From the NCBI GenBank assembly GCA_022410635.1, contig JAJVDF010000450.1, positions 62,001-126,000 of the forward strand: 64,000 nt of DNA. The letters are read 5' to 3'. Source of the stretch: Tretioscincus oriximinensis (lineage: Eukaryota > Chordata > Lepidosauria > Squamata > Gymnophthalmidae). Positions 46,448-57,957 of this stretch are shown in pieces (within the stretch, counting starts at the first letter, position 1; each line of letters begins with the position of its first letter). Made by a program: the position numbers and the translations under genes. The notes under the pieces were generated by a model. It did not search any database. It saw only the letters and a list, made by a program, of their open reading frames with translations, and had not been told where the DNA came from.

Positions 46448-47748
46448 GTAAGTATATTTATTGAGGCTGTTTTAAATATTATCAATTAAAGTTAATTATT
46501 ATTTCCTTCAAAAATTTAAGAAATGGATTATTGTAACTTTTCTTCTGTTATGATATTTTTATCCAGACTTTGTAAGAACCCAAAAAGTGTGCCCTCGTTT
46601 TCTCAAGTCCTTTCGTCCTTGTGGAAGTAATTTATTTCCTGTGTAATAAATTTAGAGTGTGAAGCAGTGATTGACCTATGAGTAACCCTGTTGAACTTTC
46701 TTGGCCGAGTAAGCATTCANATATAGAGATGCTTAGGTCCCAATGCAGCATAAGATTGTATTGCATGTCAGACACCTGTACCNTCCTATAGCAGGCATAT
46801 CTACATCTTCCTCTTTCACACAAATTAAAATCAAGATTATAAACAGCATATTGAATATGATAGCACAAAACCACCTTCTTGTACGCATAGGTAATACGTC
46901 TGTACTATAATCAGATTTTGAGCTGAAAAAGCTCCAGAGAATTTTTTATCTCTCCCCCCAAGCCCCCTGAAATCTAAAGGATTCAAAAACCTAAACATTG
47001 CTTATGTTTTCCATATATGTTTCCTATTATGTTAAATTAAGCCAATCTTTATGTGAGTTTGCATAAAACTTATAATCTTAATACTTATCTCACCTACTAT
47101 GTGTGCTAGTGTTGCTTTAAGCATCGTGTTTTTTTGCTTTATTTGTTGTCCTCTGCCTCAGCAGCTGCGATAAGCAATGCTTACCAGTTATTAGGTTTGA
47201 TGATAAATATCCTTTGTGTCTTTTTATCTTTGATGGTCCTTAGTTGAAATGAATACTTATTAACATTTGGCTACAAAGAAATATGAAAGAACTGATGTGA
47301 AAGAAAATGCTAAGGAAAAATGAGTTTGTGACCTAGTTTACTGTATTTCCCTCAACACTATGCATGATTATTTTAAAGGTGCATTAGAAACATTTGAATA
47401 TGCATTTTTAATCATTCAGTTAAAACATTCTGCATTCTGCATCAGATGCCTTCATGAGTTATTCACATGGTTCGCTACTAAATTAAAACATTAAGTGCAA
47501 GTGCTTGTTCATATTAAACTATTCAATAAAATAATCCTTTTTATCCCAAAATAACCTTTTCTGCATTCTGTATCAGTTGAATTCTCATATTTTCAGATGA
47601 CTTGGATCAAGTTATAATTTACTTCATTGATTCATTAAGTTAGCTTTAATGGGCAGATGTTAATGTTATTTGGTAAAGTAACTTTAAAAATTGGGCCTAG
47701 AAGCAAATGTATTTAATTTTTGATGCCTATTTTGATAAATACTGTTCA

Positions 47749-47766
47749 ACACACACACACACACAC
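47749..47766 (+). repeat. (AC)9 microsatellite
   Basis: Nine AC units in a row in intron 4. Confidence 0.95.
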
Positions 47767-50639
47767 GGCATACTAGAAACAAAACATATTGCAATTTTCT
47801 TATACATGCAGATGATATTTTGTCATAGCTTCACAAAAAAGATTTTTGAGGGGATGGATATGTCTCTAGCAGGTGGCTAATGAGGCCGACATGGGAGTAG
47901 CAAGTCCGACAGCATTGACTACATAGGAAAGTCTTTATCTGGGTGTGATGCAGCAGTTATATCCTCTTTCTTGTGCCATTGCCTTTTCTCCTCTAGTCTG
48001 GCCCTGTGTGCATTCTCAGATGAGGAGATAATCTTGTAGATGGTATATCTCCAGCCGCCACCATTGGCTGCTAGGGCAAGCCATTGAAAGTGGTTGATAT
48101 GGCAGTGATAGAGGGATTTGTTTGAGGTTTTGCTTGTGTCTCTTCTTCAGTGGCACTCGGTCATGGTCACTCTATGAAGTGCAATCTTGGCTAGTGCAAT
48201 CCCTCATCGAATTACTGCCATTAGAAATAGTAGCTCATATTACAGCTTATAACTCCTTTGCTATCACAACAGCAGGGTTGCTCTATTCATTTTATTTCTG
48301 GTATACCTTGTCCAGATTGTGATAAAGCATATCTTTTGGGAAATAGTTAAAAATGTATATTTTCCTCTTTCAATTAATACAGATTGCATTTANCATTTAG
48401 CTTGCTTACATGTGGTCATCTCTAGTGAAGGCCTCCCCTTTTTGTTTTTAAGAAACTCCAACTGTCATTATAAAATGCCTGTCTTAGGACAAGGGAAAAA
48501 GGGAATGTAAGTGATTGGAGAAAATTTCTTCAATTTTCTCAAAAGTATCAAACAGCAAATGACATCAGTGTTAGATGGACAGAGATAAAAAAAATCCTAT
48601 CTGTTCTTTCAAGTACCCTTGTGGCATAAAAGCATCAATCCTTGGCTTCTGGTTTTTATAAAACACCCTTTCCCAAAATGATTTAGAAATGAAAGCTGAC
48701 ATTGCTATTGTTAGATTGCATTGTAAAAGTTGCCAGCTCATGATTTCCCAGATATGTCACTGCACAAAGCATGAAACTGAAGCATAGATCCTTATGCATC
48801 TTGATGAGCTTGCTCAAATGCTTACCATTTTATATATAAGTTATTTATAATATGCAATTGTTGTTCTTTTATGTTTTTGCTTGGAATATAAATTGTCTTG
48901 AGTGAAAAGGTCACAGGCAGATAAACAGACTCTAGAGACACTGAGAACTCATTTGTGGTTACTGAGGTTAACTGTCCTCAGATGACAGTTTTTAAGATGA
49001 GTCTTGAAAAACACTGTTAAGGATCCATAGTTAGTTTTTTTTAGTAAAACCATCTGTTCTTTGTAACTATCAACATATAGAAAATATTAAACCATGCAGG
49101 CAACTTACAGATATTGTGGGCAAAAATGGCTAAACCCTTTCTCAACCACTCTATTCAGTTTCAACTGAATTTTCTGAGAAAAAACTCAGGAATTTCTCCT
49201 TCTCCTTTTAAAGAGATAAAATATTTCTGGTTGTCTTTTGTTTAGTTGCTACTGCCCAAATTATGATGGTTTGGAAGTATTTCCATTAATTTTTCCACAA
49301 ATACTTTTTCTCTAATATTTTTCTTCATATGGCCTTTAATTTCATTTCACCATCCTAACATTGTGTTTCTGAAAAGTGTTCTCTGGCTAAATCTAAAAGA
49401 AAAGTGAGGATAGGTGATTTGTCTAAACAATTTCGTGAAGCACCTGGAATAATTCCTGAGAAGTTGGGATATTGAATATATTTATAAATATCTAGTTTAA
49501 AATCCATTCATGNTATGGAACGTGGAAGTAGCAATAGGTGAAGTGACAGATCCTGTTTCTTTAAATTTCCCAGCTGCCATCTGGTTTCTAACATGTTTGC
49601 ATTGATGGGAGTTTACCTGAATGGAAATCTCTGGCAGATCTTGTGCCAGAAATTTTTGAGAAGTCACTTCCTGNGTGGGACAGGAAATGTTGTCCAAAAT
49701 TGATGACACATTTTGTCAAAATGATATCACTTCTGGTAAAATGGGTGGGAATCTGGGTGGGGCAAACTTTCTCATGCAGAGTTCCATAAGAACTCTGATC
49801 ACACACAAGGGTATGATACTGCAGAAACTACACAAGATTGTTGTGCAGTTTCTGAGTCAGCNTGTATATATTGCTTCTGGGTATTGGCTTTATTCTTTTC
49901 TCCCTCGTGTGGAAGACTTTCATTTTCCATGTAGGAAGAATGAAACTCCATATGACCAATTGGGAGCATACCCATCTCTCTTCNACAACTATCTTTTCTT
50001 TAGAACTGCATGGATGATTTTATATTTACTGACAAAGTTTACATTTTTGTTAGTCTTGGTAACACTGTTTCTCCCTTCTTAAATCTTGTGTATTTTTTTC
50101 CGCATAACAACATCTTATATGCATGTTCAGATCTACTCAGTGTTTTTATTCTGAGGATTTTGCATGTGGATCTTGTCCCATGGCTTGGATTAGCCAACAA
50201 TGGATTATTTAACTGCAACCAGGGAAATCATCCCTGCCATCTTACATATCTGTTTTGCTTTTTTGGAAACTTAAAAGTTTTCACTTGTGTAAAACCAGGC
50301 ATTGTCAGAAGCAACTCCAAGGATCAGGGTCTACAGCAGGGAGGGAGATCTCTGTGGATATCCTTGTGTTCTGCCTTTTGACAGCAGTGGGGGAACTAAA
50401 AACTGCTGGCTAAAGTCAGTTACAAAGGCAAGAGATCCACTGAGATGTCCCTCCCTGCTGTGGGTCCCAATCCTTGGGGTGTTTCTGGCATCAGTAGGAG
50501 CTAGAAGACGCCCAAACTGGCCACTGATTAGTCANCTGACATTGTTTGATTGGAGCACACGCATGCCAGTGCAGACTTAATGCGAATTGTGTTTACCTGC
50601 ACTTGTAACAATTTTCTGAGCGAACCTCACTCAAATGCT

Positions 50640-50762
50640 GTATTGCTGGGTAAATAGTGCATGGCAAAACAGTTTTGCCTTTGGAGTAAATGGGAAACGC
50701 ATGTGCCCCGTACAGAGCCAAACAGCTTTTGCACCTGTTTTTTCTCTTGGTGAGAATGCAGC
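50640..50762. repeat. Dispersed repeat family D, copy 1
   Basis: 'gtgcatggcaaaac...tgggaaacgcatgtgccccgtacagagccaaacag...cctgttttttctcttggtgagaatgcag' aligns with 51645-51768 about 1 kb away on the other side of exon 5. Family unknown; the pair flanks the exon in the same orientation. Confidence 0.6.
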
Positions 50763-51015
50763 TGTTGTGTACTGTAATAGCCCCACTTCACAACTTTTAA
50801 TATAGTATCTAGGTATGCCCCTGAATAGCAAGATAAAAGAAGCTGAGAAATTGAAAAACATACAGAATTTGTGGGATTAGCTGTGAATTCAACAAATGTT
50901 TGTGAGCAAACATTGGTACAAAATACCCTATTTCTTTTTTAACTGTTTGATTTTAGAGACACTTCACTTACAAAATTATATTTGAAACTATGTTTTTAAA
51001 TATGTTCTTTTTCAG

Positions 51016-51150
51016 GATAACATTTTGCCATCTGCCTTTCCAAAGTAAATGGTTGTATGTGGGCACTGAAAGAGGAAATATACACATTGTGAATGTGGAG
51101 TCCTTCACTCTCTCAGGCTATGTCATCATGTGGAATAAAGCCATTGAACT
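51016..51150 (+). CDS. STXBP5: STXBP5 coding exon 5
   Basis: 135 nt: one base completes Arg, then 44 codons, ITFCHLPFQSKWLYVGTERG then NIHIVNVESFTLSGYVIMWN then KAIE, plus CT. It contains the WD40 strand NIHIVNVES and the YVIMWNKAIE segment, both highly conserved in tomosyns. Acceptor TTTTTCAG, donor CT-GTGAGT. Confidence 0.97.
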
Positions 51151-51644
51151 GTGAGTATTGTCTAGATAAAAACAAATGTTAGGCTGTGTCCTAACAGGAG
51201 TAAGAAGTGGTTTTGAGAACTGCAAAGTGAATTCAATTTCATCCTCCATTTTCTTAAGTTTCCAGCTCCATTTCATTGTCCGCACAAGATTCACATTGGT
51301 TTCTGGAGTTAAGAGCCACATTGGTTGGGTAATCTATTTTTGGAGTGTTCTCTGTTTTTTGTTTTTAATGTGTCTGAGTTTTGCACAAATCCATAATTAA
51401 AAAAAAAACTACAGATATACATTAGTTTTGCGCAAAACTGGGACTCAACAAAAAAAACCCAACCCTTTAAAAACGACTGTTGTCTCCTTAAAGATTAGAA
51501 CAAGATGGAAGCACAGCAGCAGTGTGAGGCAGTGTTTTCACAGATGTGCTCCCACTATGAGCAAAGCATAGCCAGAGCACGGTTAGCCTGAATTGGGGAA
51601 AATGTCACCTGCATTGCTTTTGATGGAGAACTCAATTCTGGTGA

Positions 51645-51768
51645 TGTGTGCTGTTGTGAATGGTGCATCGGGAAAGCGTTTCCCCTGTGGATCATAGGGG
51701 AACTACATGTGCCCAGTGCAAAGCCATACAGATTTCACTCCTGTATTTTCCTATAGTGAGAATGCAGT
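51645..51768. repeat. Dispersed repeat family D, copy 2
   Basis: 'ggtgcatcgggaaagcgtttcccctgtgg...aactacatgtgcccagtgcaaagccatacag...cctgtattttcctatagtgagaatgcag' matches 50640-50762 in order and orientation. Confidence 0.6.
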
Positions 51769-53527
51769 CTTACTGATTTGATTTACTGTTTGTTTAATAC
51801 ACGAGTTGCATGGATTTGTCTTAGATGCATATATGTATGTTTGTTGATGAAAACATCTCTACTATTTGCAGTATTTCAGTAAATTTCATAGTATTTATCA
51901 GAGCTTATATTTGTGTGTGTGTATGTGTGTATAACAAAATGTTATGTGCACAACTCCTTCGTAAAAATGGTGTTATTAAAAATAATAATTATTGTCATCT
52001 CAGTGTGGGTCACAATAAAATAGAATCACTAAAAATAATAGTACCTGCATGAAAAGAATAAATGGCCTTGCCTCATACCAAGTAGAGTTTAGATCAAGTA
52101 TTATTACATTTTAGATTATTACATTTTGTGGCACATGCAATGCTTGCTCAAACATGTTTGTAATATTATATAAAAACTTCTGAATGGTTGTAATAATGCA
52201 TTTTATACTAACTATAATGATTTATATGTTAATATAATGTAAAACTTTGAAAGCAATTTTCTTTTACAGGAAATAACATTTGTTAAAATCAAATAGATGT
52301 ATCCTCACCTATTTATTTTTGAAAAACAAGACATTTCTCATATGTATGATCCATGTCAGTGTCCTCATTTTAAAATGTTCATAAGGTTGCTGAAGAGTAG
52401 ATACAAAGTTTTGGTTCTTGTAGGTGATTATTTCAGCACATGTCTGTATGTGTGTCTGTCCAATATTGTTTTGGGGTAAAATATGCTATAGTGGTCTGGG
52501 AAAACATGCAAATATATGTCATTTAAANGTAGAATGAAAGACTCCCAAATATAGAAAGTGGGTCATAAGGTGATTTTTTTCTCAAAATTGTATTTCTGTA
52601 CTTGACAGGTTTATCTATAATTTTTTTGTCTGTTATTCAGCTGTTTAAAGCATAAGAGCACTGCTTTTTCTCTGTAATAGCTTTCAATTTTGTGAGAACA
52701 AGCCAAAATCCCCTCAATATTTATGTTAGTTCAGAATATTTGTTCATTTATTTTAGACTGGCTATGCAAGAACAGATTTCTTATTTCAGTTATTGTATTG
52801 AAGTGTGTGTGTATTGGTGAAAAGAGATATACTGCTTATAGAAACCTGCAGCGTGATTGGTGTCTTCCAGCTGTTTTAGATTACAGCTTCTGTGACCCTG
52901 AGCTACAGAATAGACTGGTAAAACAATCCCAGAAACAATATAGTATGTGTAGCTTGTTAAGTCTATATGAGGATATCCATTATAGGTTACTCTAAGAATG
53001 CACCTTTTTTAACCTTTAATATGGAATAGATGTAAGATGGGAATACTTACTATGCTATCACTATTAAGCCCCTTTAAACTGCTTTTTAAAAATTCATATA
53101 GAAGCAGCCACAATCATCATTGATTGCATTTTAAACAGTCTCAAGAAATACTTTCTGTATACCTTCACTTCAAAGCAATTGCTCTTTAGAGTTCCAGGAG
53201 AACTAATCCACTTTGGAAGTGCATTTTGTATGCTTGTTCGCATTTGTATCTACCTTATATCTAAAGTCTCAAGTATAATAATGATTTTATTGAGAAAATC
53301 AATATTATTATAAAATTAGCTAAACTACATAAGCTAAAACTGTGACAGTATCTCCATGGAAAGAGCATGCCGTTTTCTCAGCCAAAAGTCAGAGTAAAGA
53401 CACACATGTTTTCTGTCCTCTAATATGAAATACAGATGGGATTATAACATTAACAAGTGACAACTAACATAGGTACTTTGGGGTTTCCTTTTAGTGGTGT
53501 ATGACTAAAGCTTGTGAAGGCAATTAC

Positions 53528-53732
53528 TAGGCTGACCAGATAACCTCTTTTTTGGGTGGGCGTGTTTGAAAATCCGGTTTTGGTGTGCTTCTTGGTTTTT
53601 GCTGAGGAAAAAAAAATAAAAATAAAAAAATCGATTTTAAAAAACAAAAACAAAACTTTCCTCAGCAAAACCCGGGAGGCACCCCAAAACCAGGTTTCCA
53701 CCCNCCCCAAAAGGGTTCATCTGGTCAGCCTA
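53528..53732. mobile_element. Palindromic MITE (about 205 bp)
   Basis: Ends TAGGCTGACCAGAT and ATCTGGTCAGCCTA are perfect inverted repeats. Pairing continues inward: 'tccggttttggtgtgc...gctgaggaaa' on the left against 'tttcctcagc...gcaccccaaaaccagg' on the right, so arms are about 85 nt with mismatches and an A/T-rich centre. If TA is the duplication, the element is 53530-53730. An 8-bp hAT-type duplication was not clear (the flanks share CAATTA with an offset). Confidence 0.7.
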
Positions 53733-53756
53733 CAATTATTGATTACTTTAAAAATA

Positions 53757-53840
53757 TACTGCTCAAAACAATTAAGGGAACACTTTAACATAACAGTGTA
53801 TGTTAATGTTAAAGTGTTCCCTTAATTGGTTTGAGCTGTA
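53757..53840. mobile_element. Short hairpin element, 84 bp, TA-flanked
   Basis: Left arm TACTGCTCAAAACAATTAAG continuing to CACTTTAACAT; the right arm is its reverse complement at 35 of 37 positions, around a loop of about 10 nt. Flanked by TA at 53755-53756 and 53841-53842. The terminal phrase 'ctgctcaaaa...ggaacact' is familiar from vertebrate repeats, but I cannot name the family. Confidence 0.7.
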
Positions 53841-54648
53841 TATATGAAAAATGCTCTAGGTCTTTGCAAAATGTATCTAGCTCCCAGACATCTAGATTCA
53901 TATATTAACAATGATTTTAAAAAAANTGAAAATCAAACACAATTTACAGAATAATAAGTGAAGACAAAATGAAAAGTTTCAAGAACTTTTCAGAAATCAG
54001 ATTGCTTATGAAATCTTGTCAAATCTTAGGAGTAACTAAACTGCACCGATTAAGCAGAGCCTCTTGAAATTCTTTTAAAGTTCAGGATTCTAATAAAGCT
54101 ATATATATATATATTTTAGACTGAAAAACAATAATTGAGTTTTTCCTATACATAGAACAATAATTGCATGGATTAATATCAAAAAGGCACAACCCATCAA
54201 GGTTAGTTAATCTTCCGGTTCAAAANCCAACCTCGAATAGTAAGGCGCTGTTCCAACATATACTTCCAATCTATCTTTAGAAGTGAAGAACTGAACCAAA
54301 GCAGGAAAAAACAGTACAATTTTTCCTGTTTTAGTCCAATTCCTCAGGTTTACAGGTATGCATCAGAACAGCACCCAGTTTTAAAGGTCTATGNATCTGT
54401 AAAATCAACTTATATGACTAATGAATAGTCTTATAAGAGCACATCAAACATCACAAGATTTCTGTTCTATATGGAAGTTTCTAAATATCTAAGATTTCAT
54501 AATTACCATTGTGAATAGTATTCAGTAATGTGTTAAACACTAATGGTGGTTGGTAAAGGTACTCAACTATGATTTTAATGGTAATAGTTAAGAAATTGCA
54601 GGGGAAAACTGGACTGAGATCAATAGTTAGGGCAGCAGTGAAAGCCAT

Positions 54649-54774
54649 GTTCACAGAGGACGGAGTCGGGAAGGGATGTCTAACAAATGGGTTAAACCAG
54701 GAGACCCCCGCGGGATCTCCTGGTTTAACCCATTTGTTAGACATCCCTTCCCTCCCCGTCCTCTTGAACACCAC
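54649..54774. repeat. Long palindrome with a perfect 37-bp stem
   Basis: 54668-54704 and 54716-54752 are perfect reverse complements (37 bp) around an 11-nt GC-rich loop. Outside the perfect stem, 'tgttcacagaggacgga' and 'ccgtcctcttgaaca' extend the pairing to arms of about 60 nt. Frames on both strands encode the same short peptide because of the symmetry and are not genes. Confidence 0.8.
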
Positions 54775-55734
54775 CTCAGGTGAGTACCGGTGTTTCTTTT
54801 TTGCCTACCCATGACAGTGGTCAGCTTATAAATATGCACATAGACATGATTCAGCATATCATGAACAAGAACTATCTCACAATAATTTTGAGTTCATTTG
54901 TTTTTAAGAAGATTCAGGTTTCTGTATGTGCAGCTTATTTCCTAGAAAGTTTAATAAACAGTAATGAATCAACAGATGGCCCTTTTAGGCAATGAACTGA
55001 AAAGCAAAGCTGATGGATTTTTCTTGCTTTAGCCAACATATTGTACCATTCTTAAAATTAATTCCTGTAACTTTGAAAAACCACTTAAATTTAAGTAGTC
55101 CTTTAATTTTGATATTAATGTTCTTGCATTTGTAGCGTTATGTATACTGTAATGTAAATTTCATTGATGTCTAGGAGGATCCTTTTTTGTCTTCCATCTA
55201 GAAATGGCATTTTTAAATTTTTACTGGATATGCACGATATATTGAACTATTTCCTTCAGTGTCATTTCCAAGTATCTTGGTTGTTGTAACTGACATATGA
55301 GGAAAAAAATACGGCAAGCACAAAATGTCTTTGAACCTAAGAGCAGCATGAGAGAAAGGACATCTTTCTTTGAATCAAAGACCTAAGAAGGGANGCTAGC
55401 TTTGCTGTAGTAGTCTCAAAGAAAAAAGTCCAAGTGATAAACTTGGGAACTAACATTATCTTTTATCACTGAGAGAATCTGTTTTAACTCCTCTTTTTTT
55501 CCTTTAGTGAGAGTGGGGCCTGGGAGATGTATTTTGTAAGTTGTAATGCACAGTAGCACAAACCATTGGGCATAATTACTTAATCTGCTATAAAATGTAA
55601 TATGTTTATTTGTGACACTGTGATGTGAGGTTTTTTTCATATACCTCATTCATTTTTTTCACTGGTTCCTTCTAAACAAGCATGGCAGTATCTACTACCA
55701 GCTTCCTCTGATACAGAGAATATGCTGAATAATG

Positions 55735-55905
55735 ATGGTTATGTGGTGACCTAGGGCCAGTCACAGTTCTTTGAACTTTCTCAGCCCCGCCTACTCCACA
55801 GGTGCGCCATTCTATGGTTGGTTGCAACAAAAGCCGTGTGCGCCACCCTGTGAGACCTGAGACNTTCGGGTATAGGGTGGGATACAAGTACAAATAAATA
55901 AATAG
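55735..55905 (+). mobile_element. SINE-like fragment with family B tail
   Basis: 'ggtgacctagggccagtcacagttctttgaactttctcagccccgcct' is a squamate tRNA-SINE body phrase. It runs into 'ccctgtgagacctgagac...ttcgggtatagggtgggatacaagtacaaataaataaata', the same tail as family B. The 5' tRNA-like part is missing or decayed. Confidence 0.6.
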
Positions 55906-56580
55906 TCAAGAACAGGAGATTATTTTTCAAGAAACTCAATTTTTTTTGGTTTATAAAAGTCCTAAGAGAATCTCAATGAAAAAAGCAGATTGAACTTGTT
56001 AACACAGATATTGAATGTCAAGCACAAAAAAGTGTAAATGGATAATTACAAGGAGAGAGTTTTCTAAGAAAGTTGAATCAGAACTCTCCTCATATAAACA
56101 TTTTATTAGGAATTTTTAAAATTTGTTTTATTCAAGATAGTGACACCTTTGTTTATATTTTCTAGTTCTCATGAGATTATATTTTGTTTAATGACATATA
56201 ACAAATAATTTTGGCTTGTATTGTTAGTGTAGGTATGATTGATTGGTTGCTGGTCCATATAAAAATATAATTTCCCAATTTGGAATTGTATCACTAAGCA
56301 TTTTGATAGTCTAAATTATTCTATGCGTATTGAAAAGCAAATCAAGTTTCTGAAATGTTATATTGTCAAAAAAATTATGAAAAATAGTATGTTCTTATTA
56401 TGGAAATTTTACATAGTGAACAAGGAATAGCAATAATCCTGTATTAGTATTTAATTATTTAGGCTCCTTTAACACACATACTGTTTTTAGTTAATTTCTG
56501 AATAAATAGCATGTACAGTATATTTGGCTATTTTAGATTATGCAGTTTTAGAACATAATATTTTTATTTTCATTTTTCAG

Positions 56581-56644
56581 GTCATCCAAATCTCATCCGG
56601 GACCTGTTGTCCACATTAGTGACAATCCAATGGATGAAGGCAAG
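56581..56644 (+). CDS. STXBP5: STXBP5 coding exon 6
   Basis: 64 nt: one base completes Leu, then 21 codons, SSKSHPGPVVHISDNPMDEG then K. This is the HPGPVVHISD strand of the WD40 propeller. Acceptor ATTTTTCAG, donor AAG-GTGTGT, ending on a codon boundary. Confidence 0.96.
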
Positions 56645-57117
56645 GTGTGTAAAAAAATGGAAAGCAACATAGATTCTAATTATGAATGTAATTGGTGCTT
56701 AGTTTTTTGGGGCGGAATGATTTAATGAATAATGATCTTTTTGTACTTGTTTGAATTTTAAACTTTAAAAACTATTAAGAGGATATTTCTTCTAATCCCA
56801 TCGACTGTTTTAAAGTTTGTGTGCAAAGTTCTTCATTTCAAGAATTAATAGAACNTGAGTACAAAAGAAATACAACCAATAGCCAAAGTACTGATACTTG
56901 TACTCTGCTTTTATTGAAAGATTCCATAAAATATCAGCTGTAGGAATTGAATAGTACAGATCTGGATAGTGTGGTGATGTCAAAATGGAAATCCTGAAAT
57001 TGGTTTATTACTTCCAAATAGCTATTACTCCTAGCGGCAGATTGTGCAGTGGGTCATTAAAATCCATCTTTCAAACCCTATTATTCCTTTTAAAATATTT
57101 GTATATTATCTTTCACC

Positions 57118-57332
57118 TAATAGGCAATGTAGCAGGATGGCTAAAGCATCAATATAGGACCTTGATGTTCCTGAATTTGAATTCCCACACTNCCATAAAT
57201 GGTCATTGGGTGACCTTCTGCCAATTGCAACCATTCAGCCTAACTTCGTAGGGGCAAAATGGAGAAAAACGGAATAATGTATTTTACCTATGATTCTTCC
57301 AAGGAAAGGCAGAATATATATCATAAATNCAT
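57118..57332 (+). mobile_element. tRNA-derived SINE
   Basis: 'atgtagcaggatggctaaagcatc' resembles a degraded A-box region and 'tgaatttgaattcccac' a B box (GGTTCGAATCCC). The body 'gggtgaccttctgccaattgcaaccattcagcctaacttcgtaggg' and the end 'ggaaaggcagaatatatatcataa' follow the usual order, with an AATAAATA tail. Diverged and incapable of transcription as a tRNA. Confidence 0.65.
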
Positions 57333-57835
57333 AATAAATACAAGATCCTGGGCTAGTTATTACAGGTAAAAAAATGCAAGAATAAAATAGATCAAATAAG
57401 AAATTTCAATTCAGTTGAATTTCCTAAACAAAACTCAGGTAATAATGTTTCATTTCTTTTTGCCACAAAGATAATTCTCATTTTTCTGTTCACCAGAAAT
57501 GCATTTGTATCTTAATTTTTTCCTTCAAAATTTTACATTAGTAAACGATATTAAAATACTGAACATCAAACTTATCAAATCCAATTTCTTTCCTCCTCCT
57601 AAAAATAAATCTGTTTAATTGTTCCCTCTTAACAAGAATTCTNAATTTNTTGTATTTGTTGTTTTTGTGTAAGACTATAATGTGCAAACTATCCATAAAT
57701 GAAGTACAACTACTTTTATAGATATAGGCCTCATTATTTCATAACTGTTGTAAGTTTGTAAATGATAGCTGCATCCACTTATAGTAGCAAAATATTTGAC
57801 CCACCCAGTTCAACAAATAGACATATAGTCCAGCA

Positions 57836-57957
57836 TCTGAAGAAGTAGACCTGTCTACGAAAGCTTATGCCAACCACTTTTCTCAAGTTAGTCTCAAAGT
57901 GCTGCTAGCTCCNTTGCTGGACTTTCTGCTAGACTAACACGGCTATTTCTCTGAAAT
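57836..57957. repeat. Dispersed repeat family C, longest copy
   Basis: 'agcatctgaagaagtagacctgtctacgaaagcttatgcc...ttagtctcaaagtgctgctagctcc...ctagactaacacggctatttctctgaaat'. This phrase is widespread in reptile genomes; the class is not verified here. Copies at 38683 and about 3000 are partial. Confidence 0.7.

Larger units (their letters stand above)
46448..51015 (+). other. STXBP5: STXBP5 intron 4 (4,568 bp)
   Basis: Phase-2 intron (GTAAGT ... TTTTTCAG). It contains an AC microsatellite at 47749-47766 and a repeat unit at 50640-50762 shared with 51645-51768 in intron 5. About 49500-50580 holds overlapping open frames on both strands without domains. No RNA gene recognised. Confidence 0.9.
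51151..56580 (+). other. STXBP5: STXBP5 intron 5 (5,430 bp)
   Basis: Phase-2 intron (GTGAGT ... TTTTTCAG). Three inverted-repeat structures lie within 1.25 kb (53528-53732, 53757-53840, 54649-54774), and a SINE-like fragment at 55735-55905. The remaining DNA is AT-rich with nothing recognised. Confidence 0.9.

Noticed and set aside
54481..54857. Matching short proteins on both strands at the palindrome (81, 97 and 68 codons)
   Set aside because: Identical peptide segments on opposite strands are a direct result of the perfect inverted repeat.
57118..57332. A tRNA gene
   Set aside because: A and B box resemblance only; no cloverleaf can be drawn, and the 3' body and tail identify a SINE.
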